Source: PALSA-505 sp036502085
Lineage (GTDB): Bacteria > Actinomycetota > Actinomycetes > Streptosporangiales > Streptosporangiaceae
Direction: 5' to 3'
Assembly (NCBI GenBank): GCA_036502085.1
Contig: DASXZD010000044.1
Location: forward strand, 7,359-71,358
DNA length: 64,000 nt
Shown: piece after piece, positions 7,337-16,827 of the stretch
Layout of the letters: the number at the start of each line of letters is the position of its first letter
Position numbering within the stretch: the stretch's first letter is position 1
The notes under the pieces: generated by a model
The model's database searches: none
What the model was told of the DNA's origin: nothing
The model's input: the letters and a program-made list of their open reading frames with translations, nothing else
Made by a program: the position numbers and the translations under genes

Positions 7337-9544
7337 ATGGCGGAATTCAACTATCCGGATGCTCGCAGGCTCGATCTCGCCGAGGAAATCTTCGGCCATA
7401 CCGCGCGGGATCCCTACCGCTGGCTGGAGGAGCTCGATTCCGCCGAGACCCGCGACTGGCTCGCCGCCGAGGATTCCCTGTTCGCCAGCTATGCCGCGTC
7501 CCTGCCCGGCCGGGACGGCGTGGCCGAGCGGGTCTTTGAGCTGATGCGCTCGGGCATGGTGGGCGCGCCGGCCTGGCGCGGCGACCGCCGGTTCTTCATG
7601 CGGCGCACCGCGGACCAGGATCACGCCGTGCTGTTCACCGCCGTGACGCCGCCGGGCGCCGCAGCGCCCGCCGGACAGGAGCGCGTGCTGATCGACCCGA
7701 TCGCCATCGACGCGTCGGGCAACACCACGCTGGACTCCTGGCAGCCGGACAAGCAGGGCGAACTGCTCGCCTACCAGCTGTCCGAAGGCGGCGACGAAGA
7801 ATCCGTGCTGCGGGTGATGGACGTGGCCACCGGCGAGATCGTGGACGGCCCGATCGGCCGCTGCCGCTACTCCCCGATCGCCTGGCTGCCGGGCACCAGC
7901 CGGGGCCCGGCCGACAAGGCGTTTTACTACGTGCGCCGGCTCGCTCCCGAAGCCGTGCCCGAGGGCGAGCAGCAGTACCACCGCCGGGTCTACCTGCACC
8001 GCGTCGGCACCCCCGCGGACGAAGACATCGTGATCTTCGGCGAGGGCATGGACAAGACGAACTACTTCGGGGTGTCGGTCAGCCGGGACGGCCGCTGGCT
8101 GACGGTCTCCGCCGCGCTGGGCACCGCGCCGCGCAACGACCTGTGGCTGGCCGACCTGACCGCGTCCGCCGAGGCCGAAGACAAGCCGGAGTTCCGCGTC
8201 GTCCAGCAGGGCGTGGACGCCAGGACCGCGGTGCACGTCGGCCGGGACGGGCGGCTGTACGTGTACAGCAACGCGGGCGCCCCGCGCGGCAGGCTCGCGG
8301 TGACCGGCCCGGCGCAGCCGACCGCCGGTCACTGGCGCGGCCTGATCGGCGAGCGGGCCGACGCGGTGCTGGACGACTTCGCCATCCTGGACGGCCCCGA
8401 GCTCGACCGCCCGCAGTTGCTCGTCGCGTGGAAGCGGCACGCGATCAGCGAGATCACCGTGCACGACCTGGCCAGCGGCGAGCAGACCGGGACCGTGCCG
8501 CTGCCCGGGCTCGGCGCCGTCGGCAGCATCGCCGAGCGGCCCGAGGGTGGCCACGAGGCGTGGTTCAGCTACACCGACAACACCACCCCGGTGGTCATCC
8601 AGCGCTATGACGCCCGCAGCGGCGAGGTGACGACCTGGGAGCGCGCGCCCGGCACCGTGCAGGTGCCCAGCGTGCGGACCGAGCTGGTCACGTACAAGTC
8701 CAAGGACGGCACCTCGGTCCGGATGCTGATCGTCTCGGGCGGGCAGCCCGGATCGCCCCGGCCGGCCATACTGTACGGCTACGGCGGATTCGGCCTGAGC
8801 CTGACGCCGACCTACGCCGCCTCGATCCTGGCCTGGGTCGAGGCCGGCGGGGTGTACGCGATCGCCTCGCTGCGCGGCGGCGGCGAAGAGGGCGAGCAGT
8901 GGCACCGGGCCGGCATGCGGGAGCACAAGCAGGACGTGTTCGACGACTTCCACGCCGCCGCCGAGACGCTCATCGCCGACGGCTGGACCACCCCCGGCCA
9001 GCTGGCCGTCTCCGGCGGCTCGAACGGCGGCCTGCTGGTCGGCGCGGCCATCACCCAGCGGCCGGAGCTCTACTCCGCCGCGATCTGCTCCGCGCCGCTG
9101 CTGGACATGGTCCGGTACGAGAAGTTCGGCCTGGGCCAGACCTGGAACGACGAATACGGCACGGCCGCCAACCCGCAGGAGCTGGGCTGGCTGCTCAGCT
9201 ACTCGCCCTACCACCACGTCCGGGAGGGGACCGCCTACCCCGCCGTCCTGTTCACCACCTTCGACAGCGACACCCGGGTGGATCCGATGCACGCGCGCAA
9301 GATGTGCGCGGCGCTCCAGCACGCGAGCGCAGCGAGCACTCCGAGCGCCGCCGCGCCGGGCGCCGGCTTGCCGGGATCGGATGCCCCCGGCAAACCGGCG
9401 AAGCCGGTACTGCTGCGCCGTGAGTCGTCCGCCGGACACGGAGCACGGGCCGTTAGCCGTTCGGTAAACCTACTGGCGGACACTCTCGCATTTGCCGCAT
9501 TCCACACCGGCCACACGACGCTCGGAAAGCCAGCGAAGACCTGA
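7337..9544 (+). CDS. prolyl oligopeptidase (peptidase S9A)
   Basis: The 735-residue enzyme cleaves short proline-containing peptides. An N-terminal beta-propeller (residues about 70-430) precedes the alpha/beta-hydrolase domain. The catalytic serine is S562 in GGSNGGLL, the aspartate D645 in DSDTRVDP and the histidine H701 in SAGHG. The region between D645 and H701 carries a low-complexity Ala/Ser/Pro/Gly insertion (about residues 660-690) that is unusual so close to the active site. There is no signal peptide, so it should be cytosolic. I preferred ATG 7337 over GTG 7328 because AGGG lies 8 bases before it. It converges on the XRE-TPR regulator gene. Confidence 0.92.
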   Translation: MAEFNYPDARRLDLAEEIFGHTARDPYRWLEELDSAETRDWLAAEDSLFASYAASLPGRDGVAERVFELMRSGMVGAPAWRGDRRFFMRRTADQDHAVLFTAVTPPGAAAPAGQERVLIDPIAIDASGNTTLDSWQPDKQGELLAYQLSEGGDEESVLRVMDVATGEIVDGPIGRCRYSPIAWLPGTSRGPADKAFYYVRRLAPEAVPEGEQQYHRRVYLHRVGTPADEDIVIFGEGMDKTNYFGVSVSRDGRWLTVSAALGTAPRNDLWLADLTASAEAEDKPEFRVVQQGVDARTAVHVGRDGRLYVYSNAGAPRGRLAVTGPAQPTAGHWRGLIGERADAVLDDFAILDGPELDRPQLLVAWKRHAISEITVHDLASGEQTGTVPLPGLGAVGSIAERPEGGHEAWFSYTDNTTPVVIQRYDARSGEVTTWERAPGTVQVPSVRTELVTYKSKDGTSVRMLIVSGGQPGSPRPAILYGYGGFGLSLTPTYAASILAWVEAGGVYAIASLRGGGEEGEQWHRAGMREHKQDVFDDFHAAAETLIADGWTTPGQLAVSGGSNGGLLVGAAITQRPELYSAAICSAPLLDMVRYEKFGLGQTWNDEYGTAANPQELGWLLSYSPYHHVREGTAYPAVLFTTFDSDTRVDPMHARKMCAALQHASAASTPSAAAPGAGLPGSDAPGKPAKPVLLRRESSAGHGARAVSRSVNLLADTLAFAAFHTGHTTLGKPAKT

Positions 9545-9577
9545 GCTCAGGCGGTCAGCAGCTCAGGCGGTCAGCAG
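9545..9577. repeat. direct repeat at convergent 3' ends
   Basis: The 16-bp sequence gctcaggcggtcagca is present twice in tandem between and across the stops of the prolyl oligopeptidase and the XRE-TPR gene, duplicating the last codons and stop of the latter. No hairpin terminator is evident in this short gap. Confidence 0.6.
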
Positions 9578-11215
9578 CGCTTCGCGGTACTCCCGGACGG
9601 CGGGCAGGTTGCCGTGCCGCGCCGCGACTGACTCGCCGAGCCCGCGGGCCGCGCCGATGATGATCTCGGCGCGCTGCTTCCTGGGCAGGTCGAACAGGGT
9701 GTCGCGGCTGATCCGCAGCGCCTCCTCCGGCTCGCCCGCGTCCAGCCGGCACCGGGCCTGGCCCAGCCGGACCAGCGAGCGGTCGAGGAACTCGGCCGAC
9801 GAGTACAGCCGCAGCGACTGCGCGAACGACTGATCGGCGCCCTGGTAGTCGCCCAGCGATACCAGCGCGTCGCCCTTGTGGAAGAAGAACTGCCGCTCGG
9901 TGTACCCGAGCGCGGTGTCGCCGCGCTGGCCGGGCGGCAGCGCGCTGAGCCCGTCGGCGGCCCGGTCCAGCGAGGCCCTGGCGCGGCCGAGCATTCCGCG
10001 CTTGCCGTTCGCCGCGAGCTTGCCGAGCGCCCGCGCCTCGAGGACCGGGGCCATCACCGCGGCCGCGCACTGGCTGCGGCCGGCCAGGTCAGCGCCGGCC
10101 CGGGCCAGCGTGACCGCCTCCCGCGGGTCGCCGTAGTACATCGGGATCAGCGCCTCGCGCACCGCGACCCAGGCCCGCAGCGCCCGGTCGCCGGTCTCGT
10201 CCGCCGCGATCCGCGCGGTGCGGAAGAACGACCGGGCCATCCGCTGGTCGCCGATGTCGATCATCGTCATCCCGGTGAGCGACGCGAGCTGGGCGGCCAG
10301 CCGGCACAGCCGCTCGGCGAACTCGATGGGCTGGCGCTGCTCGCACATCCGGCGCACGTCGCCGAAGTCGAGCAGCATGTCGCAGAGCAGCCGCAGCGGC
10401 GGCACGGTCATGTACTGCCTGCCGTAGCCGGTCGCGGTCTCCTCCCACTGGTCCAGCATGGTCGCCGACACCGAGCCGCGGAACAACGCGTCGTCCATCC
10501 GGCGGCGCACCCGGTCCACCGCGCTGAAGAACTGGCTGTCCAGGTTCACCGGCGCGCCCGCGATCATCTGCAGCAGAGCCCGCCTGAGCACATCGTCATC
10601 GTCCGAGCCCCAGGCGAAATCGGCGGCCACCGGGTCCTCGCCGGGCTCGGCGGCCGGCGCTAGCCCGCTGGGCCGGCCCTGGGTGGCGCGGCCCGGAGCG
10701 GTGCGGCCCGCCGACGGCAGCCCGGCGGCCGCGGGCGCGGCGGCCTGGCTGGCCCGGTGACCCTGACCGCAGAAGCAGGTGCCCCGGAAGCCGAGATCCT
10801 GCGGATCCGCGCTGTAGACGGCGCACAGGTAGTGCATGTACTCGGGACCCGGCTTCTTCTGGCCGCTCTCGTAGGCGGACAGCAGGGTCTGGCTGAACCG
10901 GGGCTGCGGGCGGCCCTGCGCCTCGTACCACGCCCTGACCTGCTCGACCACATCGGCCAGCGTGATCCCGAGCGCCAGCCGGTAGGCGCGGATCCAGGTG
11001 GTGCCGAAGGCCTCGCACTCATCCCTGATTACGGCCGCGATCTGCGGCGGCGTCTGGCCGGCCACCAGGCCGCGCGCCCGCAGCCTGCGCGCGAGCAGGC
11101 ACTCGGTTTTCTCCGGGGCGCTCAGCCCGTCCGCACCCTCCGGGGCGCCGGGTACCACCGCTTCTTCGGGAAAAACCTGAGATATTCCGAACGGTACATC
11201 GCACTCTACTGACAT
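9563..11215 (-). CDS. XRE-type regulator with C-terminal TPR-like repeats (NsdA-like)
   Basis: The 550-residue protein has an HTH-like region around residues 66-125 (ITLADVVEQVRAWYEAQG...FSQTLLSAYESGQKKPGP). A small Cys motif (GTCFCGQGH) follows, then an Ala/Pro/Gly linker, and residues 210-550 are all-helical with TPR-like spacing. Streptomyces NsdA, a regulator of differentiation and antibiotic production, has this architecture; equivalence is only inferred. The start ATG at 11215 has GGGAGGGAAGGG upstream. It is transcribed divergently from the MscS channel gene. Confidence 0.75.
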   Translation of the reverse strand: MSVECDVPFGISQVFPEEAVVPGAPEGADGLSAPEKTECLLARRLRARGLVAGQTPPQIAAVIRDECEAFGTTWIRAYRLALGITLADVVEQVRAWYEAQGRPQPRFSQTLLSAYESGQKKPGPEYMHYLCAVYSADPQDLGFRGTCFCGQGHRASQAAAPAAAGLPSAGRTAPGRATQGRPSGLAPAAEPGEDPVAADFAWGSDDDDVLRRALLQMIAGAPVNLDSQFFSAVDRVRRRMDDALFRGSVSATMLDQWEETATGYGRQYMTVPPLRLLCDMLLDFGDVRRMCEQRQPIEFAERLCRLAAQLASLTGMTMIDIGDQRMARSFFRTARIAADETGDRALRAWVAVREALIPMYYGDPREAVTLARAGADLAGRSQCAAAVMAPVLEARALGKLAANGKRGMLGRARASLDRAADGLSALPPGQRGDTALGYTERQFFFHKGDALVSLGDYQGADQSFAQSLRLYSSAEFLDRSLVRLGQARCRLDAGEPEEALRISRDTLFDLPRKQRAEIIIGAARGLGESVAARHGNLPAVREYREALLTA

Positions 11216-11541
11216 GACGACCCTTCCCCTCCCTAGCCTCAGACGCCCCGCCCGCCCCCCGGCTCAGGTGAAACTTCCTGACGCAGAGTAACCTTGTCGT
11301 ATCCTTCCGCTCATTGATGCTCACAGCGGATCTCCAACTCTCGGATCTCCAACTCCCCTAAGTGCAATTCTCACTTCTCATTTCTCATATTGCACCTTTT
11401 GACGCCAAGATTCTGCCTCTCAGTGAAAACTTCGTCGCAGAGCGTTTCAGCCCCCGCATAACTGTCGGGCTGTCGTCCGGGGTTACGGTGTAGCATCTCC
11501 CGGCGCCGGCCACCATGGAGGGCTGACGAAAGGGGCCCGCC
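11216..11541. promoter_or_regulatory. divergent regulatory region
   Basis: This 326-bp gap lies between the XRE-TPR and MscS genes. It is locally AT-richer than its surroundings. It holds a direct repeat (cggatctccaactc near 11330 and 11342) and an inverted repeat gtgcaat/attgcac (11362-11368 and 11389-11395) around a 20-nt pyrimidine-rich loop. Promoters for both genes are expected here, but I could not assign -35/-10 boxes with confidence. Confidence 0.45.
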
Positions 11542-12549
11542 ATGACTGTGCCTGAGCTCGCCGCCGGATCCGCTGCGCCGCGAACCCCCGACACCCTCGA
11601 ACGCTCCTGCGGGCATACTCCCGGCAGCGCCTGCCGCCTGGTGTGGGACCTCTCGCACAGCGGCCGCGCGGCCCGGCTGACCCAGGCTTACCTTGCCGGC
11701 CCGGTCAGCGTGGCCTTGAAGATCGCTTTCGTGCTGCTGCTCGCCATTATTGTGCGGGCCGCCGTGCACCGCCTCATCAACCGGGTCACGACCAGGGCGG
11801 CCAAGCCGGGGCCGCCGGCGCTGCTGCCCGACCTGAGCGGCGAGCGCAGGCGGCAGCGCGCGCACGCGCTCGGCTCGATCCTGCGCAACGCGTCGTCGAT
11901 CCTCATATTCGGCCTGGCCGGGATGACCATCCTCGGTGACCTCGGCATCAACCTGGCCCCCGTGCTGGCCAGCGCGGGGGTGCTCGGGGTCGCGCTCGGT
12001 TTCGGCGCGCAGAACCTGGTCGGCGATTTCCTGGCTGGCATATCCCTGCTGCTCGAAGACCAGTACGGGGTCGGCGACGTGATCACCAACGGGACCGTCA
12101 CCGGCACGGTGGAGGAGGTCGGCCTGCGGATCACCAGCCTGCGCGACGTGAACGGCATGGTCTGGCACATCAGGAACGGGTCGATCCAGCAGATCGGCAA
12201 CCAGTCGCAGGGCTGGGCCCGCGCGGTGATCGACTTTCCTGTCCCTTACACCCAGGACTCATCCCAGGTGCGAGAGATCATGACCCGGGTGTCGGTGGAC
12301 ATGTGGGCGGAGCCGCAGTGGCACGGCATCATCCAGGAGGAGCCCAAGGTATGGGGCGTGCAGTCGGTGTCCAGTAGCGAGGCGGTCTGGCGGCTGGTGG
12401 CCATGACCACCGCGCCCCGGCAGTACGAGGTCGAGCGGGAGCTCAGGGAGCGGGTCAAGGCGGCGCTCGACGGCGCGGGCATCACGACGGCACCGACCGC
12501 CGTGGCCATGATCTCCGGCCGGTTCCCTGATCCCCCGGCGGCGTCTTGA
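11542..12549 (+). CDS. MscS-family mechanosensitive channel
   Basis: The 335-residue membrane protein has transmembrane helices at about 52-80, 115-135 and 138-165. The third is the glycine/alanine-rich pore helix (GVLGVALGFGAQNLVGDFLAG), followed by the beta-domain signature YGVGDVI and a cytoplasmic vestibule to about residue 320. It should act as a turgor-release valve. The start ATG 11542 follows GAAAGGGG. The first 45 residues are a non-conserved polar extension. The next gene, the haemoglobin, starts 33 bp downstream and may be co-transcribed. Confidence 0.88.
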   Translation: MTVPELAAGSAAPRTPDTLERSCGHTPGSACRLVWDLSHSGRAARLTQAYLAGPVSVALKIAFVLLLAIIVRAAVHRLINRVTTRAAKPGPPALLPDLSGERRRQRAHALGSILRNASSILIFGLAGMTILGDLGINLAPVLASAGVLGVALGFGAQNLVGDFLAGISLLLEDQYGVGDVITNGTVTGTVEEVGLRITSLRDVNGMVWHIRNGSIQQIGNQSQGWARAVIDFPVPYTQDSSQVREIMTRVSVDMWAEPQWHGIIQEEPKVWGVQSVSSSEAVWRLVAMTTAPRQYEVERELRERVKAALDGAGITTAPTAVAMISGRFPDPPAAS

Positions 12550-12582
12550 CGACCCGCCGGGCGACCGTACCCTGGTAGCGCC

Positions 12583-13005
12583 ATGAGCGAGGAGAACCAG
12601 AGCAGCTTTTATCAGGCCGTCGGCGGCGAGGAGACGTTCCGCCGCCTGGTCCACGACTTCTACCTGGGTGTGGCCGCCGATCCGCTGCTGCGGCCGGTGT
12701 ACCCGGCCAAGGATCTCGGGCCCGCCGAGGAGCACCTGCGACTGTTCCTCATGCAGTACTGGGGCGGTCCCGGCACCTACGGCGAGCAGCGCGGGCACCC
12801 CCGGCTGCGGATGCGGCACGCCAGGTTCACCATCGGCGAGGCCGAGCGCGACGCGTGGCTGCGTCACATGCGCGCCGCGCTGGACGGCCTCGCCCTGGCT
12901 CCGGCCCTCGACGCGCAGCTATGGGACTACCTGGTGATGGCCGCGCACAGCCTGGTGAACCAGGATCCGGCCGCGCGCGGTGACCTGGGCCTGGCCCCGG
13001 CCTAA
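12583..13005 (+). CDS. glbO: group II truncated haemoglobin
   Basis: This 140-residue haem protein is a 2-on-2 globin implicated in oxygen or peroxide chemistry. The hallmark residues of M. tuberculosis trHbO are all present at a constant offset of four: Tyr27 (B10), Tyr40 (CD1), proximal His79 (F8, in RMRHARF) and Trp92 (G8). The start ATG at 12583 has only a weak Shine-Dalgarno. It follows the mscS gene closely and converges on ettA. Confidence 0.93.
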   Translation: MSEENQSSFYQAVGGEETFRRLVHDFYLGVAADPLLRPVYPAKDLGPAEEHLRLFLMQYWGGPGTYGEQRGHPRLRMRHARFTIGEAERDAWLRHMRAALDGLALAPALDAQLWDYLVMAAHSLVNQDPAARGDLGLAPA

Positions 13006-13017
13006 CCGGCCTGGCCC

Positions 13018-13068
13018 GGCTTTGCGGCGTGCCTGGCTTTGCGGCGTGCCTGGCTTTGCGGCGTGCCG
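13018..13068. repeat. three 17-bp tandem repeats between convergent genes
   Basis: The unit ggctttgcggcgtgcct is present at 13018, 13035 and 13052 (last base variant), filling the whole gap between the haemoglobin stop and the ettA stop. The units do not form an obvious hairpin. Confidence 0.85.
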
Positions 13069-13069
13069 G

Positions 13070-14734
13070 TCAGCCGCGGGTGAGCCTGCGGTAGGTGACC
13101 CGGTGCGGCCGCGCCGCCTCGGCGCCGAGGCGGTCGACCTTGTTCTTCTCGTAGGACTCGAAGTTCCCCTCGAACCAGAACCAGTTCGCCTCGCCCTCCC
13201 AGGCCAGGATGTGCGTCGCGACCCGGTCCAGGAACCACCGGTCGTGGCTGGTGATCAGCGCGCAGCCGGGGAACTCGAACAGCGCGTTCTCCAGCGAGGA
13301 GAGCGTCTCCACGTCCAGGTCGTTGGCCGGCTCGTCCAGTAGCAGCAGGTTGCCGCCCTGCTTGGGGGTGAGCGCCAGGTTGACCCGGCCCCGCTCGCCG
13401 CCGGACATCAGCCCGGCCGGCTTCTGCTGATCGGATCCCTTGAAGCCGAACGCGGCCACGTAGGCGCGGCTGGGGATCTCGACGTTGCCCACCCTGATGG
13501 TCGACTCGCCGTCGGAGATGACCTCGAAGACCGTCTTGTCCGGGTCGATGCCGGACCTGAGCTGGTCCACGTAGGACAGCCGGACGGTCTCGCCGATCCG
13601 GATCGTGCCGGAGTCGGGCTTGTCCTCCCCCGCGATCATCTTGAACAGGGTGGTCTTGCCGACGCCGTTCGGGCCCAGCACGCCGACGATCCCGTTGCGC
13701 GGCAGCGAGAAGCTCAGGTTCTCGTACAGCTCGCGGTCGCCGAAGCCCTTCTCCAGGTTCTCGATCTCGACCACGGTGCTGCCGAGCCGCGGGCCCGGCG
13801 GGATCTGGATCTCCTCGAAGTCCAGCTTCCGGCCAGCTTCTGCCTCGGCCGCCATCTCTTCGTAGCGCTGCAGCCGCGCCCGGCCCTTGGCCTGGCGGGC
13901 CCGCGGGCTGGACCGCACCCATTCGAGCTCGTCCTCGAGGCGCTTGCGCTTCTTGGCGTCCTTGGCTCCCTCGACCTTGATCCGGGCCGCCTTGGTCTCC
14001 AGGTACGTGGAGTAGTTGCCCTCGTAGGGAAAGGCGTGGCCGCGGTCGAGCTCGAGAATCCACTGAGCCACGTTGTCGAGGAAGTACCTGTCGTGCGTCA
14101 CCGCGACGACGGTGCCCGGGTACTTCTCCAGGTGCTGCTCCAGCCACTGCACGCTCTCGGCGTCCAGGTGGTTGGTGGGCTCGTCGAGAAGCAGCAGGTC
14201 GGGCTGGGAGAGCAGCAGCCTGCACAGCGCGACCCGGCGGCGCTCACCGCCGGACAGCACCTTCACGTCGGCATCGGGCGGCGGGCAGCGCAGCGCGTCC
14301 ATCGCCTGCTCGAGCTGGCTGTCGATGTCCCACGCGTCCCGGTGGTCAAGCTGCTCCTGCAGCTTGCCCATCTCGTCGAGCAGGTCGTCGGAGTAGTCGG
14401 TCGCCATCTTCGCCGCGACCTCGTTGTAGGCGTCCAGCAGCTGCTTGGTCTCGGCGACGCCCTCTTCCACGTTGCCCAGGACGGTCTTGTCCTCATCGAG
14501 TACCGGCTCCTGGGCCAGCAGGCCGACGGTGAACCCAGGCATCAGCCTGGCGTCGCCGTTGGACGGCTGCTCCACCCCCGCCATCATCTTGAGCAGGGTC
14601 GACTTGCCCATGCCGTTCGGTCCCACGACGCCGATCTTGGCCCCGGGCAGGAAAGCGAGCGTGACGTTGTCGAGGATGACCTTGTCGCCATGCGCCTTGC
14701 GCACGGCGCGCATTGAATAAATGTACTCCGGCAT
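13070..14734 (-). CDS. ettA: energy-dependent translational throttle EttA (ABC-F)
   Basis: The 554-residue soluble protein has two ABC ATPase domains with Walker A motifs GPNGMGKST (first half) and GPNGVGKTT (second half), LSGGERRR and MSGGERGR signatures, and LLLDEPTNHLDAE/LLLDEPANDLDVE Walker B motifs. The linker contains the charged P-site tRNA interaction helices. Length and N-terminus (MPEYIYSMRAVRKAHG) match EttA, which gates the first elongation step according to the ATP/ADP ratio. I placed the start at 14734, preceded by TGGAG, and not at an upstream ATG. Its start lies 16 bp after the nitrilase stop on the same strand. Confidence 0.93.
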   Translation of the reverse strand: MPEYIYSMRAVRKAHGDKVILDNVTLAFLPGAKIGVVGPNGMGKSTLLKMMAGVEQPSNGDARLMPGFTVGLLAQEPVLDEDKTVLGNVEEGVAETKQLLDAYNEVAAKMATDYSDDLLDEMGKLQEQLDHRDAWDIDSQLEQAMDALRCPPPDADVKVLSGGERRRVALCRLLLSQPDLLLLDEPTNHLDAESVQWLEQHLEKYPGTVVAVTHDRYFLDNVAQWILELDRGHAFPYEGNYSTYLETKAARIKVEGAKDAKKRKRLEDELEWVRSSPRARQAKGRARLQRYEEMAAEAEAGRKLDFEEIQIPPGPRLGSTVVEIENLEKGFGDRELYENLSFSLPRNGIVGVLGPNGVGKTTLFKMIAGEDKPDSGTIRIGETVRLSYVDQLRSGIDPDKTVFEVISDGESTIRVGNVEIPSRAYVAAFGFKGSDQQKPAGLMSGGERGRVNLALTPKQGGNLLLLDEPANDLDVETLSSLENALFEFPGCALITSHDRWFLDRVATHILAWEGEANWFWFEGNFESYEKNKVDRLGAEAARPHRVTYRRLTRG

Positions 14735-14750
14735 GTCTCCAGGGTAGGGC

Positions 14751-15629
14751 TCAGCGGATCCTGGATCCGCCATGACGCCGCCAGAACGCGGGTCCCAGCG
14801 GCAGGTCGGCGACGAGGGTGCCCGCGCGCCAGTCGGGCAGCCGCGCGGTGACCTGGCCGGCCGGCGAGACGAACGCGGCCAGGCCGGGGAAGTCCTCGTC
14901 GGCCGTCGAGCCTGCCTGGGTGGCGAGGGCCACCCAGGCGCCGGTGCGCGCGGCGTGGCGGCGCGCGTCGCCCAGCCCGCAGCCTTGCCACCAGGCGTGC
15001 CCGGCCCGCCACGATGCCTCGTCGGTCCGCCGTCCGTACAGCCCGGGGGCGGCGCAGAAGGCGATCAGCCTGGCGCCGGCCGCGGCCGGCTCGTCGAAGG
15101 GGTAGTCGACGCTGCCTTCGGCGCAGATGGCGATGCCGAAGCTGACCTCGGGCTCTATAAGCCCAGGCCCCTCTCCCGGACGCTCCCCTGGCCCCTTCCC
15201 GAGACGGAACAGGGCGCTCTCTCGTCCGGGGGTGTAGCCTTCCTCGCCCTCGCCCAGGTGACGCTTGCGGTACACGCCGGCGATCTTGCCTCCGCAGGCG
15301 TAAACCTGGGTGATGTGGCTGGCTCCGCCCGCGCCGCGCTCGGCTATGCCGAAGACCGCCGCGACCGCGTGCTGCCCGGTGGCCTGCGCCAGCGCCCGCA
15401 CCGGCGCGGCGTCCAGGGTGGCCAGCGCCCCGGGCGCGGTCCTGGGGTCGAGCGAGCCGGTGAGCGACATCTCAGGGAAGATGGCCAGCTGGCAGCCCCA
15501 GCTCGCGGCCAGCACCCGGCGGTGCATGGCCAGGTTGGCCGCCATGTCGCCCTTCTCGCAGCGCACCGCGGCCAGCAGCACCCGCACGATCCCGGCCGTG
15601 GGCTCGCCGTCTGCCGGTGACATGGCCAT
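14751..15629 (-). CDS. carbon-nitrogen hydrolase (nitrilase superfamily)
   Basis: The 292-residue enzyme shows the catalytic triad Glu53 (IFPEMSL), Lys122 (YRKRHL) and Cys169 (IAICAEG). Family members hydrolyse amides or nitriles through a thioester intermediate. The substrate is not predictable. A Gly/Pro-rich segment (GKGPGERPGEGPG) interrupts the domain before the cysteine motif. It is placed directly upstream of ettA in a likely two-gene unit. Confidence 0.85.
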   Translation of the reverse strand: MAMSPADGEPTAGIVRVLLAAVRCEKGDMAANLAMHRRVLAASWGCQLAIFPEMSLTGSLDPRTAPGALATLDAAPVRALAQATGQHAVAAVFGIAERGAGGASHITQVYACGGKIAGVYRKRHLGEGEEGYTPGRESALFRLGKGPGERPGEGPGLIEPEVSFGIAICAEGSVDYPFDEPAAAGARLIAFCAAPGLYGRRTDEASWRAGHAWWQGCGLGDARRHAARTGAWVALATQAGSTADEDFPGLAAFVSPAGQVTARLPDWRAGTLVADLPLGPAFWRRHGGSRIR

Positions 15630-15667
15630 GCCGCCGACGCTACCCGCAGCGGCGGAGCTGCGGGTAG

Positions 15668-15736
15668 CCTGGCGGGCTCTAGGTGACCCGAGGTAGCTCT
15701 AGGTGGCCCTAGGTGGCCCGAGGTGGCCCGAGGTGG
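15668..15736. repeat. short direct repeats downstream of the importer operon
   Basis: Imperfect 10-bp units of the type (c/t)taggtggccc and cgaggtggcc recur six to seven times between the nitrilase start and the stop of the oppF-like gene. No coding role. Confidence 0.6.
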
Positions 15737-15737
15737 C

Positions 15738-16796
15738 CTAGGACGCAGTCGCCGGCGTGTTCTCCGGGAAGTGACAGGCAACGTGGTGGCCGGTGGCCAG
15801 TTCCACTAGCGGCGGCTGCTCGGTCTTGCAGATCTCCTGAGCCTTCCAGCAGCGGGTGTGGAACCGGCAAGCCGGCGGCGGGTCGAGCGGGCTCGGCACC
15901 TCGCCGCTCAGCCGGACGCGCTCGCGGCGCTGCCGGCGTCCGTCGGGTCCCCGGTGCACCGGCTCGGGCGAGGGCACCGCGGACATCAGGGCCACGGTGT
16001 ACGGGTGCCGCGGCCGCGCGTAGAGATCGTCGCGGCTGGCCAGCTCGACCAGATGCCCCAGGTACATGACCGCGACCCGGTTGCACACGTGCCGAATCAC
16101 CGACAGGTCGTGCGCGATGATCACATAGGTCAGGCCCAGCTCCGACTGAAGGTCGGCGAGCAGGTTGACCACCTGCGCCTGGATGGAGACGTCCAGGGCG
16201 GACACCGGCTCGTCGGCCACGATGAGCTTGGGCCGCAGCGCGAGCGTGCGGGCGATGCCGATCCGCTGCCGCTGGCCGCCGGAGAACTCATACGGGTACC
16301 GGTTGTAATGCTCCGGGTTGAGCCCGACCATCTTGAGCAGTTCCTGGACGGTCGCCTTGACTCCGTTGTCCGGCTTGACTCCCTGCAGCCGGAACGGCGC
16401 CCCGATGATCGAACCGACCGTCTGCCGCGGGTTGAGCGACGAGTAGGGGTCCTGGAAGATCATCTGGATTTCCCGGCGGAACGGGCGCATGGCACCGGTC
16501 CGCAGGTGGGTGATGTCCTTGCCGTCGAAGACGATCCGCCCGGACGTCGGCTCGATCAGCCGGGTGAGCATGCGCGCGGTGGTGGTCTTGCCGCAGCCTG
16601 ACTCTCCGACGATGCCGAGGGTTTCGCCGCGGTTAACGCTGAACGAAACGTCGTCCACGCTGCGGACCAGCCCGACGCGGTGCCGCAGGATGATCCCGCG
16701 GTTGACCGGGAAATGCTTGGTGAGCCCGGTCACCGTCAGCAGGGCATCCGACGACGGGGTGGGGGCCGTCGTCTCCTCGCTCAGCTGCGCGCTCAT
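15738..16796 (-). CDS. oligopeptide/dipeptide ABC importer ATPase (DppF/OppF type)
   Basis: The 352-residue ATPase energises peptide uptake. It has Walker A GESGCGKTT, a Q-loop, the signature SGGQRQR, Walker B LIVADEPVSALD and a switch histidine (IIAHDLSV). The C-terminal extension with spaced cysteines and CRFHTRCWKAQEICK is the oligo_HPY region that binds an Fe-S cluster in this subfamily. The ATG at 16796 has GGGGGAG upstream. It is the last gene of a five-gene minus-strand operon, 31 bp after the OppD-like ATPase. Confidence 0.93.
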   Translation of the reverse strand: MSAQLSEETTAPTPSSDALLTVTGLTKHFPVNRGIILRHRVGLVRSVDDVSFSVNRGETLGIVGESGCGKTTTARMLTRLIEPTSGRIVFDGKDITHLRTGAMRPFRREIQMIFQDPYSSLNPRQTVGSIIGAPFRLQGVKPDNGVKATVQELLKMVGLNPEHYNRYPYEFSGGQRQRIGIARTLALRPKLIVADEPVSALDVSIQAQVVNLLADLQSELGLTYVIIAHDLSVIRHVCNRVAVMYLGHLVELASRDDLYARPRHPYTVALMSAVPSPEPVHRGPDGRRQRRERVRLSGEVPSPLDPPPACRFHTRCWKAQEICKTEQPPLVELATGHHVACHFPENTPATAS

Positions 16797-16827
16797 GCTT
16801 GTCTCCCCCGCCTGGATCCGGCCCTGT

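Noticed and set aside
7127..9439. Long minus-strand open frame antisense to the prolyl oligopeptidase gene
   Set aside because: It is the shadow of a real GC-rich gene, has Arg/Gly/Val composition and no domain.
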